Source: Actinoplanes sichuanensis
GTDB lineage: Bacteria > Actinomycetota > Actinomycetes > Mycobacteriales > Micromonosporaceae
NCBI RefSeq assembly: GCF_033097365.1
Contig: NZ_AP028461.1
Location: forward strand, 9,261,001 to 9,325,000
Length of the DNA stretch: 64,000 nt
Direction of reading: 5' to 3'
Of the stretch, positions 18,541 to 27,849 are shown in pieces. Within the stretch, counting starts at the first letter, position 1. Each line of letters opens with the position of its first letter. Below the pieces are notes generated by a model. That model saw nothing but the letters and a program-made list of their open reading frames with translations. It did not search any database and was not told the origin of the DNA. A program made the translations under genes and the position numbers.

Positions 18541-19475
18541 GCGTACGAGTGCAGGCCCTCGAAGAAGAGGTTCACGCCGAACAGGTTCATCAGCATCGTG
18601 ACGAAGCCGACGATCGCGATCCAGGTCGCGGTGGTCCGCTTGACGCTCGGGGTGGCCCGGGCGTGCAGGTAGGCGGCGTAGACGATCCACGAGATGAACG
18701 CCCACACCTCCTTCGGGTCCCAGCCCCAGTAGCGGCCCCAGGACGCCTCGGCCCACAGCGGCCCGGCGATCAACGCGCCGAACGTGAACAGCGGGAAGGC
18801 GAAGGCGTGCAGACGGAAGGTGAGCCGCTCCAGCGAACCGGCGTCACCGACCCGGCGACCGAGCGTGTACGGGAAACCGCGCTTACCGGCGTCCCACCCG
18901 TTCTTGATCAGGAACATCGCGGCCGGCACCGCCCCGAGCAGGAAGATGCCGGACGAGATGATGATCGTCGAGACGTGGAAGATGAACCAGTACGAGTTCA
19001 GCGCCGGGACCAGCGGGCCGACCGGGGTGTAGGCGATCAGCGCGGCCGCGCCGAGCAGCACCACCAGGATCAGCGAGACGAAGAGGCCCAGGTGGCGCAC
19101 GGCGGGCTTACGAAGCAGCACGACCGCCCAGACCGCGGCGCCGACCAGTGTCGCGGAGAGGATGTACTCGTACATGTTGCCCCAGGGCATCCGCTCGGCG
19201 GCGATCCCGCGGGTGGCCGTGGTGCCCAGGTGCAGGGCGAGGCCGATCAGGTTGAGGACGACGGCGATCCGGCCGACCAGCTCACCCTTGCCGGCGCCGG
19301 GCTTGGCGATCACGACGTCGTCAGGGACCGGAGCCCCGGCGCCCACAAGGCTGCGCGAGGCGGCCCGACCGATGTGGCTGCGCTTGCCGAACGCGTACTC
19401 CCCGGCGTAGCAGATCATGGCGGCCAGATAGGCCAGCACGGTCAGCGCCATAAGCTGATTGGACAACTCCGCCAT
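18537..19475 (-). CDS. ccsB: Cytochrome c biogenesis protein CcsB (ResC), heme handling
   Basis: 312 residues, multi-pass. The WWD heme-binding signature is present as WGRYWGWDPKEVW (about residues 238-250), with flanking histidines in HVSTIII and LHAFAFPL. In system II cytochrome c maturation, CcsB with ResB exports heme and attaches it to apocytochromes outside the membrane. It is the last gene of the hemL operon and starts inside the resB stop (TGATG). No truncation is seen. Confidence 0.93.
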   Translation of the reverse strand: MAELSNQLMALTVLAYLAAMICYAGEYAFGKRSHIGRAASRSLVGAGAPVPDDVVIAKPGAGKGELVGRIAVVLNLIGLALHLGTTATRGIAAERMPWGNMYEYILSATLVGAAVWAVVLLRKPAVRHLGLFVSLILVVLLGAAALIAYTPVGPLVPALNSYWFIFHVSTIIISSGIFLLGAVPAAMFLIKNGWDAGKRGFPYTLGRRVGDAGSLERLTFRLHAFAFPLFTFGALIAGPLWAEASWGRYWGWDPKEVWAFISWIVYAAYLHARATPSVKRTTATWIAIVGFVTMLMNLFGVNLFFEGLHSYA

Positions 19476-21067
19476 CAGGGCGTCCCTTCCTTGACATGCC
19501 GGGTGAGCGTCGTGAACTCATCGCCGAAACCCGCGTAGTCGGTGCGGGGCAGGCCACCGGCTTCGATCGCGCTGCCGCCCTCGGCGGGGACCACCCGGAA
19601 CCAGACCCTACGCCGGTGCACGGAGAGCGACAGCATCAGCCCGGCCAGACCGAGAACCGCTCCGACCAGCATCAGGAACTGGGTGGGATCGTGCCGGATG
19701 GAGATCGTCGCGAACCGGCGGGTGCCGACGAACTCGAGTGTGGTCCCGTCGTCGAGGGTCCACTTCTCGCCCGGTCGTAGCACGTACGGCCGCTCGCCGC
19801 TGACCTTCTTGAGGTCGCCGTCCTGGATCTGGCCGCGGTTCAGCGCGTACACCGAGCCCGGCTTTCCGGAGTCCAAGCCCAGATCGCCGCGGTAGGCGGC
19901 CAGATAGAGCACCGGATTGTTCTCCGCCGGGTACTTCGAGCGGGCGCTGCCGTCGTCGCCGCCGGTCGGTAGGAAGACACCCTCGAAGCCCATCTGCAGC
20001 TTCGGATCGCGCTTGTCGGTGGCCGGATCGATGTTGACGTCCGGGAACTGGACGACACCCTCGCTGGTCAGCATGTTGTCGGTGGGCAGGAAGGCGACGA
20101 CCTTCTCCTGCGAGGCGCCGAACCGGTCGGTGTAGCGCAGCACCGGCGCGTAGCCCTGGCCGATCAGGTTGATATTGGCCCCGGCCAGCCGCAGCGGGTC
20201 GTTGACCGAGAACGACGTCTGCCGGTAGGCGCCGCCACCCTCGCTGACCTGCACGTTGGCCCGGAACGACTTGGGGATGCCGTTCTCCTGGAAGGTGGAG
20301 CTGAAATCGGTCATCCACATGCAGAACTCGGGCAGATCGGAGGCGTCGACGCGGGGGCCGAGGACCGACTCGTCGTGCTGCGTGACGGCGTTGCAGAACT
20401 CCTGGTCCTGACCGGCGATCAGCAGGCGGTTCGCGTGCCAGCCGTACCACTGACCGAAACCGACCCCGACCAGCACCGCGAGCATGGCGAAGTGGAAGAG
20501 CAGGTTGCCGGTCTCTTTCAGATAGCCCTTCTCGGCCGCGACCGTCCAGCCGTCCGGCGTCTCCCGCACCCGGGTCCGGAACCGGCTGCGGCGCAGCCGG
20601 TTCGCCAGGTCCGCGGCGGCGGCCGCGGGTTCCTCCGGGCGTCGCCCGCCGTCGACATGGTGCGGCAGGCGGTCCAGACGCTTCGGAGCATCCGGCGGTA
20701 CGGTCGTGAGCGCCCGGAAATGATCACGGAGGCGGGGTACCACGCACCCGATCAGCGATGTGAACAGCAGCAGGTAGATCGCCGCGAACCAGGGTGACGC
20801 GTAGACGTCGAAAGCGAAGAACCGGTCCAGGATCGGTGCCAGTTTCGGGTTCGCCGCGAAGTACTCGGAGACGTTCTCCCGGTTCACCCCGCGCTGCGGG
20901 AAGATCGAACCGGGCACCGCCGCGACCGCGAGCAGGAAGAGCAGGATCAGCGCGGTCCGCATGCTGGTCAGCTGCCGCCACGAGTTGCGCAGGAGCGCCC
21001 AGACCGGGTTGGGCCGTTTCGGCGGCGGCGTGTCGGCGGTGGTGGGCCGGTCCTCGACGACAGTCAC
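19475..21067 (-). CDS. resB: Cytochrome c biogenesis protein ResB
   Basis: 530 residues. After a short Pro-rich cytosolic tail come hydrophobic segments near the N-terminus (NSWRQLTSMRTALILLFLLAV and FAAIYLLLFTSLIGCVVPR), a third near residue 195 (LLFHFAMLAVLVGVGFGQWYG), a large exported loop with AGANINLIGQGYAPVL and DGTTLEFVGTRRFATISI, and a final helix (MLVGAVLGLAGLMLSL). This topology and the order of motifs match ResB of system II. It forms the heme-attachment complex with CcsB, to which it is translationally coupled, and overlaps ccdA by 4 bases. Confidence 0.93.
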   Translation of the reverse strand: MTVVEDRPTTADTPPPKRPNPVWALLRNSWRQLTSMRTALILLFLLAVAAVPGSIFPQRGVNRENVSEYFAANPKLAPILDRFFAFDVYASPWFAAIYLLLFTSLIGCVVPRLRDHFRALTTVPPDAPKRLDRLPHHVDGGRRPEEPAAAAADLANRLRRSRFRTRVRETPDGWTVAAEKGYLKETGNLLFHFAMLAVLVGVGFGQWYGWHANRLLIAGQDQEFCNAVTQHDESVLGPRVDASDLPEFCMWMTDFSSTFQENGIPKSFRANVQVSEGGGAYRQTSFSVNDPLRLAGANINLIGQGYAPVLRYTDRFGASQEKVVAFLPTDNMLTSEGVVQFPDVNIDPATDKRDPKLQMGFEGVFLPTGGDDGSARSKYPAENNPVLYLAAYRGDLGLDSGKPGSVYALNRGQIQDGDLKKVSGERPYVLRPGEKWTLDDGTTLEFVGTRRFATISIRHDPTQFLMLVGAVLGLAGLMLSLSVHRRRVWFRVVPAEGGSAIEAGGLPRTDYAGFGDEFTTLTRHVKEGTP

Positions 21068-21846
21068 AGCACCGGCACCTCAGAGAAGTCGACGACGGTG
21101 GTCAGCCAGATCAGGAACTGGTCCCAGGCGCCGGTGACCAGGGCCAGGCCGACCAGGATGAGCAGGCCGCCACCGATCCGGGTCACCCACCGGCTGTTGC
21201 GGCGGACGACGGTGAAGACGCCGAGCATCCGGCGGAAGAAGAGTCCGAAGACGATGAACGGCACGCCCAGTCCGAAACTGAACGCCAGCGCGAGCACGAT
21301 CGAACGGTCGGTCTGTCCGGTGGTGGTCGCCAGACCCATCACCGCACCCAGGGTCGGGCCGACACACGGGATCCACGACAGCGCGAAGACCGCCCCGAAG
21401 ATCGGTGCCCCGGCCAGCCCGGCGGCCGGCAGCCTGGTGATCCGGGCCTCCCGCTGGAAGCCCGGGATCCAGCCCAGATATCCCAGACCCAGCACGATGA
21501 TCACCACGCCGATGACGGTGTTGAGCACTTCCTTGTGGGTCGTGAGCTGCAGGAAGACGTTCGACACCAGGGTGACCATCAAGGTGAACACGACCGAGAA
21601 GCCGAGCACGAAGAGACTGCTGCCGGCCAGCACGCGGCTCCTGAGTGCCACCGTCGTCGTGGCGCCGTTCCGGCCCATCACCGATTCCATGTCGGAACCG
21701 GCCAGGCCGGTGACGTAGGAGAGGTAGCCTGGGATCAGCGGCAACACACACGGCGACAGGATGCTGACCAACCCGGCGAGCAGTGCCGCGCCGATCGCCA
21801 GGAGCATCGGCCCGTCGGTCACCGCACCTTCGAAGGCGCCGCCCAT
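21064..21846 (-). CDS. ccdA: CcdA/DsbD-type membrane thiol-redox protein
   Basis: 260 residues with six predicted transmembrane helices. The paired membrane cysteines are visible in LVSILSPCVLPLIPGYLSYV and LSWIPCVGPTLGAVMG, the two signature motifs of CcdA. The protein carries electrons from cytoplasmic thioredoxin across the membrane to the exported ResA-like thioredoxin, which keeps apocytochrome CxxCH cysteines reduced. Its start overlaps the stop of the resA-like gene (TGATG), so the two partners are co-translated. Confidence 0.93.
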   Translation of the reverse strand: MGGAFEGAVTDGPMLLAIGAALLAGLVSILSPCVLPLIPGYLSYVTGLAGSDMESVMGRNGATTTVALRSRVLAGSSLFVLGFSVVFTLMVTLVSNVFLQLTTHKEVLNTVIGVVIIVLGLGYLGWIPGFQREARITRLPAAGLAGAPIFGAVFALSWIPCVGPTLGAVMGLATTTGQTDRSIVLALAFSFGLGVPFIVFGLFFRRMLGVFTVVRRNSRWVTRIGGGLLILVGLALVTGAWDQFLIWLTTVVDFSEVPVL

Positions 21847-22406
21847 CAGCCGGTCGCCTCCGCCGCGATCTTCTCGACCAGCGGTTGCAGCTCGTCGATC
21901 GTGGTGGCCCGCCGGATGGCGACCGCGATCCGGCCCTGCCGGTCCAGGATCAGGGTGCTCGGGATGGCGTTCTGCGTGACGTCGAACTTCAGCCCGACCT
22001 TGCTGCCGACGTCGAACAGGCTGCCGTACGTGACCTGGTAGCCCTTCTCGAACGCCTTCGCCGAGTCACGCTCGTCGCGGGTGTTGACCCCGAGGAACGT
22101 GACCTCCTTGGCCTTGGTCGCCTGGTACGTCTTCTCCAGGTCGTCGGCCTCGGCCCGGCACGGCGCGCACCACGAGCCCCAGAAGTTGACCACGACCACC
22201 TTGCCGCGGTCGTTCTGCAGGTCGTAGGTGCCGCCGTCGAGCAGCTCGCCGGTGACACCGCCGACCAGTGGCCGTTGCTCCGGGGTGCACTCCACCACGA
22301 GATTCGTGGTGGAGCACTTCTTGGCCCAGTTCTCCTCGCCGCCGCAGCCGGTCAGGAACCCGGCGGCGGTGACCGCGGCGATTGCGACGGCGGCGAGGCG
22401 GCGCAT
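21846..22406 (-). CDS. ResA/TlpA-like thioredoxin lipoprotein
   Basis: 186 residues from the ATG at 22406 (longer frames run into the upstream gene). The N-terminal signal [21 protein letters not shown] ends in a lipobox, so the mature protein is lipid-anchored outside. The thioredoxin fold carries the active site WCAPC in FWGSWCAPCRAEA. The cis-Pro region is TQNAIPSTLILDRQG. This is the extracytoplasmic thiol reductant for cytochrome c maturation, fed by CcdA directly downstream. It starts within the stop of the phosphatase gene. Confidence 0.9.
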   Translation of the reverse strand: MRRLAAVAIAAVTAAGFLTGCGGEENWAKKCSTTNLVVECTPEQRPLVGGVTGELLDGGTYDLQNDRGKVVVVNFWGSWCAPCRAEADDLEKTYQATKAKEVTFLGVNTRDERDSAKAFEKGYQVTYGSLFDVGSKVGLKFDVTQNAIPSTLILDRQGRIAVAIRRATTIDELQPLVEKIAAEATG

Positions 22407-23062
22407 CAGGCCCCCTTGGCGGTCTTGGCCGTCGCGGACATGGCGACCAGATGGGCGGCGGGCTCCGAGTAGTCGATACCGACCACCTTGGACCCTTCGA
22501 AACGGAACGAGGTGAGACTGGCGAGTCCGCACTCACGCTTACGCGGATCGTGCCAGAGACGCTTGCCCTCGACGTAGCGCCGCAGCGTCCAGATCGGCAG
22601 CTGGTGCGAGACGCAGACCGCCTCGTGGCCCTCCGCGGCCACCCGGGCGGCCTGCACGGCGGCGAACATCCGCTGCGCGATCACCAGGTAGGCCTCGCCC
22701 CAGGACGGGGTGATCGGGTCACGCAGCACCCACCAGTGCCGGGGGTTGCTGAACGCGCCGTCACCGACCGAGACCCGCTTGCCCTCGAAGTAGTTGGCGC
22801 TCTCGATCAGTCGCACGTCCGACGCGATGTCCAGCTTGAACTCGGCGGCGAACGGGGCGGCGGTCTCCTGGGCGCGCTCCAGCGGGCTGGCCACCACGTG
22901 CGTGATGTCTCGGCCGGACAGCACCTCGGCGGCCGCCTTCGCCATCTGGTTACCCAGTTCCGACAGGTGGAAGTCGGGCAGGCGGCCGTACAGGATCTTG
23001 GTGGGGTTGTAGACCTCGCCGTGCCGCAGCACGTGCACCGTGGTCTTGGTCGGCTCGCTCAT
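22406..23062 (-). CDS. Histidine phosphatase (phosphoglycerate mutase-like) protein
   Basis: 218 residues from the ATG at 23062, overlapping the hemL stop (ATGA). The catalytic motif is LRHGE near the N-terminus (residues about 12-16), with the second Arg/Glu in [10 protein letters not shown] and the second His in [10 protein letters not shown]. It is shorter than true cofactor-dependent phosphoglycerate mutases and belongs to the broad-specificity phosphatase branch. Its fixed place between hemL and resA is typical of actinobacteria, but its substrate there is not established to my knowledge. Confidence 0.85.
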   Translation of the reverse strand: MSEPTKTTVHVLRHGEVYNPTKILYGRLPDFHLSELGNQMAKAAAEVLSGRDITHVVASPLERAQETAAPFAAEFKLDIASDVRLIESANYFEGKRVSVGDGAFSNPRHWWVLRDPITPSWGEAYLVIAQRMFAAVQAARVAAEGHEAVCVSHQLPIWTLRRYVEGKRLWHDPRKRECGLASLTSFRFEGSKVVGIDYSEPAAHLVAMSATAKTAKGA

Positions 23063-24402
23063 GAATGCGCCCCCGCGGCGGCTCGGGCCGCGAGCGGCGC
23101 CGCGGCGGCGATCTGTTCCAGCGCTGCGTCGTCGATCGCCGTCGACACGAACCATGACTCGAACGCGCTCGGCGGCAGGTAGACGCCGTTGGCCAGCATC
23201 GTGTGGAAGAACGCCTTGAACGCGGCCGCGTCCTGCGTCTTCGCGGAGTCGTAGTCGACGACCTCGTTCTCGGTGAAGAAGATCGAGAACATGTTGCCGG
23301 CGTACTGGAGTCGGTGCGGCACACCGGCGGCGGCCAGCGCGTCGGCGCAGAGCGAGCCGATCGTGCCGGACAGCTCGTCCAGCCGCTTGTAGGTGGCCGC
23401 GTCGGCCAGCCGCAGCGACGCGAGGCCGGCCGCGCATGCCAGCGGGTTACCGGAGAGGGTGCCGGCCTGGTAGACCGGGCCGGCCGGGGCCAGGCGGGAC
23501 ATGATCTCCCGGCGACCGCCGAACGCCGCGGCAGGCAGTCCGCCGCCCATCACCTTGCCGAACGTGAACAGGTCGGCGTCGACCGGGTGCAGCCCGGCCC
23601 AACCGCCGGCGGAGACCCGGAAGCCGGTCATCACCTCGTCGACGATGAGCAGCGCGCCGTGCCGATGGGCGATCTCGGCGAGCGCCTCGTTGAAGCCCTC
23701 GCGCGGGGTGACCACACCCATGTTGCCGGGGGCGGCCTCGGTGATGATCGCGGCGATCTCGGCACCCTCGGCGGCGAACGCGGCCTCGACGGCGGCGACG
23801 TCGTTGTACGGCAGCACGATCGTCTCGCCGGCCGTCGCCCCGGTGACGCCCGGTGAGTCGGGCAGACCGAGCGTCGCGACGCCGGAGCCGGCCGCGGCGA
23901 GCAGCGCGTCCACGTGACCGTGGTAGCAGCCGGCGAACTTCACCACCTTGGACCGGCCGGTGAAGCCACGGGCCAGCCGGATCGCGGTCATCGTCGCCTC
24001 GGTACCCGAGTTGACCAGGCGGACCTCGTCGATCGGGGTACGCCTGACGATCTCCTCGGCCAGGTCGATCTCGCCCGCCGTGGGCGTACCGAAGCTGGTG
24101 CCGAGAGCCGCGGCCCGCTGCACCGCCTCGATCACCTCGGGGTGAGCGTGGCCGTGGATCAGCGGACCCCAGGAGCAGACCAGGTCGACGTAGCGCCGCC
24201 CGTCCACGTCGGTGAGCCAGGGCCCGGAGCCCGAGGCCATGAACCGGGGCGTGCCGCCGACCGCTCGGAACGCACGCACAGGTGAATTCACCCCGCCCGG
24301 CACGATGGCCTGGGCGCGGTCGAACAGGGCCTGGGAGACCGGGGCGTCCTCCGGGTACGGAAGTCCCGCGGTGGGATATGTCGTGGTCACAGCGGTCCCC
24401 AT
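23059..24402 (-). CDS. hemL: Glutamate-1-semialdehyde 2,1-aminomutase
   Basis: 447 residues. Family blocks include [37 protein letters not shown], and the PLP-lysine motif [18 protein letters not shown]. The enzyme converts glutamate-1-semialdehyde to 5-aminolevulinate, the start of tetrapyrrole synthesis. It heads a six-gene operon whose later members mature c-type cytochromes, linking heme supply and heme attachment on one transcript; every junction overlaps by 1 or 4 bases. Confidence 0.95.
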   Translation of the reverse strand: MGTAVTTTYPTAGLPYPEDAPVSQALFDRAQAIVPGGVNSPVRAFRAVGGTPRFMASGSGPWLTDVDGRRYVDLVCSWGPLIHGHAHPEVIEAVQRAAALGTSFGTPTAGEIDLAEEIVRRTPIDEVRLVNSGTEATMTAIRLARGFTGRSKVVKFAGCYHGHVDALLAAAGSGVATLGLPDSPGVTGATAGETIVLPYNDVAAVEAAFAAEGAEIAAIITEAAPGNMGVVTPREGFNEALAEIAHRHGALLIVDEVMTGFRVSAGGWAGLHPVDADLFTFGKVMGGGLPAAAFGGRREIMSRLAPAGPVYQAGTLSGNPLACAAGLASLRLADAATYKRLDELSGTIGSLCADALAAAGVPHRLQYAGNMFSIFFTENEVVDYDSAKTQDAAAFKAFFHTMLANGVYLPPSAFESWFVSTAIDDAALEQIAAAAPLAARAAAGAHS

Positions 24403-24526
24403 TCTGTCAGCGGCATGGAACGAGTATTGCGAGAGGGTTCTTCACGTCATCGGATGATGTCCGGAAGCGCCCCGTCGGACCGCGCCGGACGGGCTGATTC
24501 GCCCCGAAGAGGATAGGCTGACCGGC

Positions 24527-24853
24527 GTGGAGCGACCCGAGCTGTCCATCGCGGTTCAGCGCGCACCCGACGAGGTGACGATTCAGCTCGCCGGGGAGAT
24601 CGACGTGCTCACGGTTACCGAGTTGTCCACCGTCGTCAACGAGTTGGTGGTCGATGACCAGCTCAATCGCATCGTGTTGGACATGTCCGGGGTGACGTTC
24701 TGTGACTCTCAGGGCCTGGGCACACTCGTCGTCCTGAGCCGGAAAGCGCAGCACGCGCAGATCGTTCTGGCCCTTGCGAACGTCGGCGAGTTCCTGATGC
24801 GTGTGCTCGACATCACGGGCCTGCGGTCCGCGCTGATGATCAGCCCGAACTGA
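24527..24853 (+). CDS. STAS-domain anti-sigma factor antagonist
   Basis: 108 residues from a GTG start. It is a single STAS domain of the RsbV/SpoIIAA type: LAGEIDVLTVTEL near residue 25 and the phosphorylatable serine in FCDSQGLGTLV at about residue 64. When dephosphorylated, such proteins bind an RsbW-like kinase and free a sigma factor. No kinase gene is adjacent; possible partners in this window are the ATPase domains at 32953 and 47979. It diverges from hemL and ends at a bidirectional terminator. Confidence 0.9.
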   Translation: MERPELSIAVQRAPDEVTIQLAGEIDVLTVTELSTVVNELVVDDQLNRIVLDMSGVTFCDSQGLGTLVVLSRKAQHAQIVLALANVGEFLMRVLDITGLRSALMISPN

Positions 24854-24860
24854 AAAGGAT

Positions 24861-24888
24861 CCCCCGGCCGGATCCCGTCGGCCGGGGG
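24861..24888. terminator. Bidirectional stem-loop terminator
   Basis: CCCCCGGCCG and CGGCCGGGGG form a perfect 10-bp stem exactly between two convergent genes (stops at 24853 and 24896), flanked by AAAAGG on one side and by AGATCT on the other. Confidence 0.8.
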
Positions 24889-24895
24889 AGATCTC

Positions 24896-25678
24896 TCAGC
24901 GGAAGTCGCCGTTGACCTTCGGCGCCGCTCCGCCCTCTGTGGTCGCGGCGGCGGCATAACCGTCGCCACCGGCGTCCCGCCCGCCCTCGGGGTACGTGTA
25001 TCGGGCGTAGAACGTGTACGTCCCCGGTTCGAGCGTGTCCCCGGAGGAGAGCACGAACCGATAGACGAAGGCGCTCGGCTCCTCGGTGACCGTGCTGGTC
25101 ACGCTCGCGCCGGGCACCTGTTGGCTGCCGCCGCGGGCGGTCAGGCCGTCGGTGCGGTTGAGGCGGATCGTCACGTCCAGCGCGATGAGCCGCTCGCTGG
25201 TCGTCACCGTCACGACGCTGCTGGCCTGCGAGTCGCCGTCCGGGGCGACCGAGCCGTCCGACCACAGGGCCCCCTGCGCGGTGGTCGGGCCGCCGATCGA
25301 CGGCGACGGGCTCGACGACCGGCTGGGCGGTCGTGACCTCGGCGCCCGGCTGGACGACTTGGCGGTGGGGCCGGTCGCGCTCGGCGAGGGCGCCACACTG
25401 GGCGTCGGGGACACCGAGATCACCACGGTCGGGGTGGGTTCGGGTCGGGGCGCGTCGTCGCCGGCCACCGCCCACTGGGCGAATCCGCCGCCCCCGAGCA
25501 CCGCGGCGACCGCGACGGCGGCGCCGGTGATCTTCAGGCGCGGACCGGGCCGGTTCCGGGCGGTGCGGTTGTGCATCGCGGCCCGGGTGATCCGGTCGAG
25601 CATCGCCTCCCGGTCGGGACGGTGCGCCGCCGCCTCGGCGCGCAGTGCCGCGCGCAGCTCTGATTCGATGAGCGTCAT
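24896..25678 (-). CDS. Single-pass membrane protein paired with ECF sigma factor
   Basis: 260 residues from the ATG at 25678, which overlaps the sigma stop (ATGA). The cytoplasmic N-terminus MTLIESELRAALRAEAAAH and LDRITRAAMHNRTARN is followed by a transmembrane helix (KITGAAVAVAAVLGGGGFAQW), a long Ser/Pro/Arg linker, and an exported C-terminal domain of about 120 residues with beta-strand character (VTVTTSERLIALDVTIRLNR, GTYTFYARYTYPEGG). It has no zinc motif. By coupling and topology it is a candidate sensor or inhibitor of the adjacent sigma factor. The exported domain differs from those of the cassettes at 12-15 kb. Confidence 0.65.
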   Translation of the reverse strand: MTLIESELRAALRAEAAAHRPDREAMLDRITRAAMHNRTARNRPGPRLKITGAAVAVAAVLGGGGFAQWAVAGDDAPRPEPTPTVVISVSPTPSVAPSPSATGPTAKSSSRAPRSRPPSRSSSPSPSIGGPTTAQGALWSDGSVAPDGDSQASSVVTVTTSERLIALDVTIRLNRTDGLTARGGSQQVPGASVTSTVTEEPSAFVYRFVLSSGDTLEPGTYTFYARYTYPEGGRDAGGDGYAAAATTEGGAAPKVNGDFR

Positions 25679-26193
25679 CGCGCCGCCTCCCAACCGTCGA
25701 TTCGTGCGAGGGCGACACTGCTGCCGCCGAGTAGTTCCGCGAGTTGCCGTGCGCCGCGTGAGGTGGCGCTCTTGACCGCCCCGACCGAGATACCGAGGAT
25801 CGCGGCGACCTCTTTCTCGGAGAGGTCGAAGGAGTAGCGGAGCACCACACAGGCCCGCCGCCGGTGCGGGAGCCGTCGTAACGCGCCGCGCACGTCGAGG
25901 ACGGCCGACACGTCCGGGTCGAGGGCCCGGCGTAACGGTTCCAGGGTGAGCAGGCGCTCCCGGCTGCGGCGCCGGACCCAGTTGCGGGCCAGGTTCATCA
26001 GGATGCCGTGTCCGTAGGCGGCCGGATCGTCCGCCGCGGTGACCCGGTCCCAGTGCCGCCACACCTCGGTGAGGGCATCGGCGGCCAGGTCGTCGGCGAT
26101 CTCCGCCTCACCCGTCATCAGATAGGCGAGCCGTGACATCGAGTCGTGGTGCCGCTCGAAGTACTCGCGGAAGGCGGCGTCGCGCATCGGCAT
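25675..26193 (-). CDS. ECF-type RNA polymerase sigma factor
   Basis: 172 residues, beginning MPMRDAAFREYFERHHDSM; the second ATG (26187) is equally plausible given the GGAAAAGGG site. Region 2 is about residues 8-75 (RLAYLMTGEAEIADDLAADAL, HWDRVTAADDPAAYGHGI) and region 4 about residues 105-160 (LPHRRRACVVLRYSFDLSEKEVAAIL, SVGAVKSATSRGARQL). It is translationally coupled to the membrane protein downstream. Sequence divergence from the two SigE-family copies at 13-15 kb indicates an independent lineage. Confidence 0.85.
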   Translation of the reverse strand: MPMRDAAFREYFERHHDSMSRLAYLMTGEAEIADDLAADALTEVWRHWDRVTAADDPAAYGHGILMNLARNWVRRRSRERLLTLEPLRRALDPDVSAVLDVRGALRRLPHRRRACVVLRYSFDLSEKEVAAILGISVGAVKSATSRGARQLAELLGGSSVALARIDGWEAAR

Positions 26194-26245
26194 CCCTTTT
26201 CCGGGCCGTGGCCGCCGGGAGGGTGCTCCCGGCGGCCGCCGGCGA

Positions 26246-27739
26246 TCACTTGAAGGTGATGTCGGACTCGTTGTAGATGCAGTTGACGCCGTCCGGGCCG
26301 GTGCCGATCTTGGTCGGCTCCTTGCCGGAGCTGTTGCCGGTGAACTTGACGCAGATGTCCAGGCTCTTCTTGCCGATCACGGTGACGCCGGAGATCTTGG
26401 CGGTGTCACCGAAGTTGGTGTTGATGCCGACCAGGCTGCCGGCCGGGGCGGTGGCGACCACGTTCTGCACGACGACCGCGCGCTTGTGCTGGGTCGAGCA
26501 GTTGCCGCACGAGCGGTAGAGCTTGCCGAAGTCCTCGACCTGGAAGTTCTTGATGGTCAGCGTGCCGCCACCGTTGTGCTGGAACACCTTGTCGTCGGCG
26601 CCCTTGGCACCGCCACCGTCCACCGTGTACGTGGCCGAGGTGCCGCCCTTGAAGGTGGCCGCGTCCTCGCCGACGTTCTCCCACCACACGTTGATCAGCG
26701 TGCAGGAGCCGGAGCAGTGGATGCCGTCCGCGGCCGGCGCACCGAGGATGACGTTCTTCAGGACCGCGCCGTCGGCCAGCTTGAAGATCGGGCCCTGGGA
26801 CTCGTCCTGGGAGTCGCTGCCCAGGGCGCCGCTGCCGAAGTAGCGGACGTTGCCGCCGTCGAGCGTGCCGGAGACGGCGATCGTCGCGGTGACGGCCTTC
26901 TCGCCGGTCGCCTTCGGCCACGCCGCGGAGGAGCCGGTCGGGGCCGGGGTGGCCGTCGCGGTCGCGGTGGGCGTCGCGCCGGCGGTCTTGGAAGCGCTCG
27001 GGCTCGCGGTGGCCGTCTTGGTCGCGGTCGGGGTCGCCGTCGCGGTCTTGGTCGCGGTCGGGCTCACCGTCGCGGTGACCGAGGTGGTCGGGGCGGCGCC
27101 CAGCGGGTTCACCGACACGTCGTCGAACTCGGCCGAGGCGAAGCTGGTGACCAGGCCGATGCGGCCGGTGCCGGTCAGCGTGCCGGTCCCGGAGGCGACC
27201 TTGGTGCCGTCGACGTAACCGGTGATGGTGCTGCCGGAGACGTCCACCTTCAGGGTGTGCCAGGCGGACGGGTCGGTGATCGCGGCCGAGCCGAGGACGG
27301 TGATCGTGCTGCCCTTGGCCGCCTGGAGCTCGGCCTTGCCGGCCGAGGTGAGGGCGAGTCGGTACATCGTGGAGGATCCGCTGGCCCGGGCCGCGACACC
27401 GGCCAGACCCTTGCTGAGGTCGAGCCCCTTGACCTTGGCCTCGACCGAGTAGTTGGTCCAGGCGCTCTCACCGGCGAAGACCCGGGCGAGCTCGCTGTCG
27501 GTCTTGGCCTGCTGGTAGACCTTCGATCCGTCGGAGACGACCGACCAGGTGCCGCCCGACTTCGACCAGTTGCCCGCGCCGTTCTCGAAGTCGTCGCTGA
27601 AGAGCGTGGCGGCCGAGGCGGAGGGGACGAGGATGGCGACCAGCGCGGTGACGGCGCCGGCCGCACCCGCCGCGCCGAGACCCGCGACCAGACGACGGCG
27701 ACGCCGGCTCGGGGTCGCCTTGGGCATTGCGTGCCGCAT
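26246..27739 (-). CDS. Secreted pectate lyase (PL3 family) with N-terminal laminin-G-like module
   Basis: 497 residues; the ATG at 27739 has AGGAG close upstream. A signal sequence with an Arg-rich n-region leads to a concanavalin-like module (residues about 45-205, LFSDDFENGAGNWSKSGGTW to GRIGLVTSFASAEFDDVSV), then a Thr/Ala/Pro linker of TATPTATKT repeats, then a PL3 pectate-lyase catalytic domain (about 280-497). Its beta-helix signatures are GAPAADGIHCSGSC, WWENVGEDAATF and DDKVFQHNGGGT. It cleaves polygalacturonate by beta-elimination outside the cell. A CRP-like palindrome lies 84 bases upstream of the start. Confidence 0.9.
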   Translation of the reverse strand: MRHAMPKATPSRRRRRLVAGLGAAGAAGAVTALVAILVPSASAATLFSDDFENGAGNWSKSGGTWSVVSDGSKVYQQAKTDSELARVFAGESAWTNYSVEAKVKGLDLSKGLAGVAARASGSSTMYRLALTSAGKAELQAAKGSTITVLGSAAITDPSAWHTLKVDVSGSTITGYVDGTKVASGTGTLTGTGRIGLVTSFASAEFDDVSVNPLGAAPTTSVTATVSPTATKTATATPTATKTATASPSASKTAGATPTATATATPAPTGSSAAWPKATGEKAVTATIAVSGTLDGGNVRYFGSGALGSDSQDESQGPIFKLADGAVLKNVILGAPAADGIHCSGSCTLINVWWENVGEDAATFKGGTSATYTVDGGGAKGADDKVFQHNGGGTLTIKNFQVEDFGKLYRSCGNCSTQHKRAVVVQNVVATAPAGSLVGINTNFGDTAKISGVTVIGKKSLDICVKFTGNSSGKEPTKIGTGPDGVNCIYNESDITFK

Positions 27740-27822
27740 GTTGCTCCTACTCGGGGATGACGTCGCATGATCAAGCGATCACGCCCCGGTAGTGGTGCGA
27801 CTGCCCAGCAAGGTTGCCGGTA

Positions 27823-27836
27823 GTGACCCAGGTCAC
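27823..27836. promoter_or_regulatory. CRP-like palindrome upstream of pectate lyase
   Basis: GTGACCCAGGTCAC is a perfect inverted repeat and fits the actinobacterial CRP consensus GTG-N8-CAC. It sits 84 bases upstream of the pectate lyase start, in the short gap after the response-regulator gene. Carbon-source control of a polysaccharide lyase would make sense; it remains a prediction. Confidence 0.5.
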
Positions 27837-27849
27837 AATCAGGCCCGGA

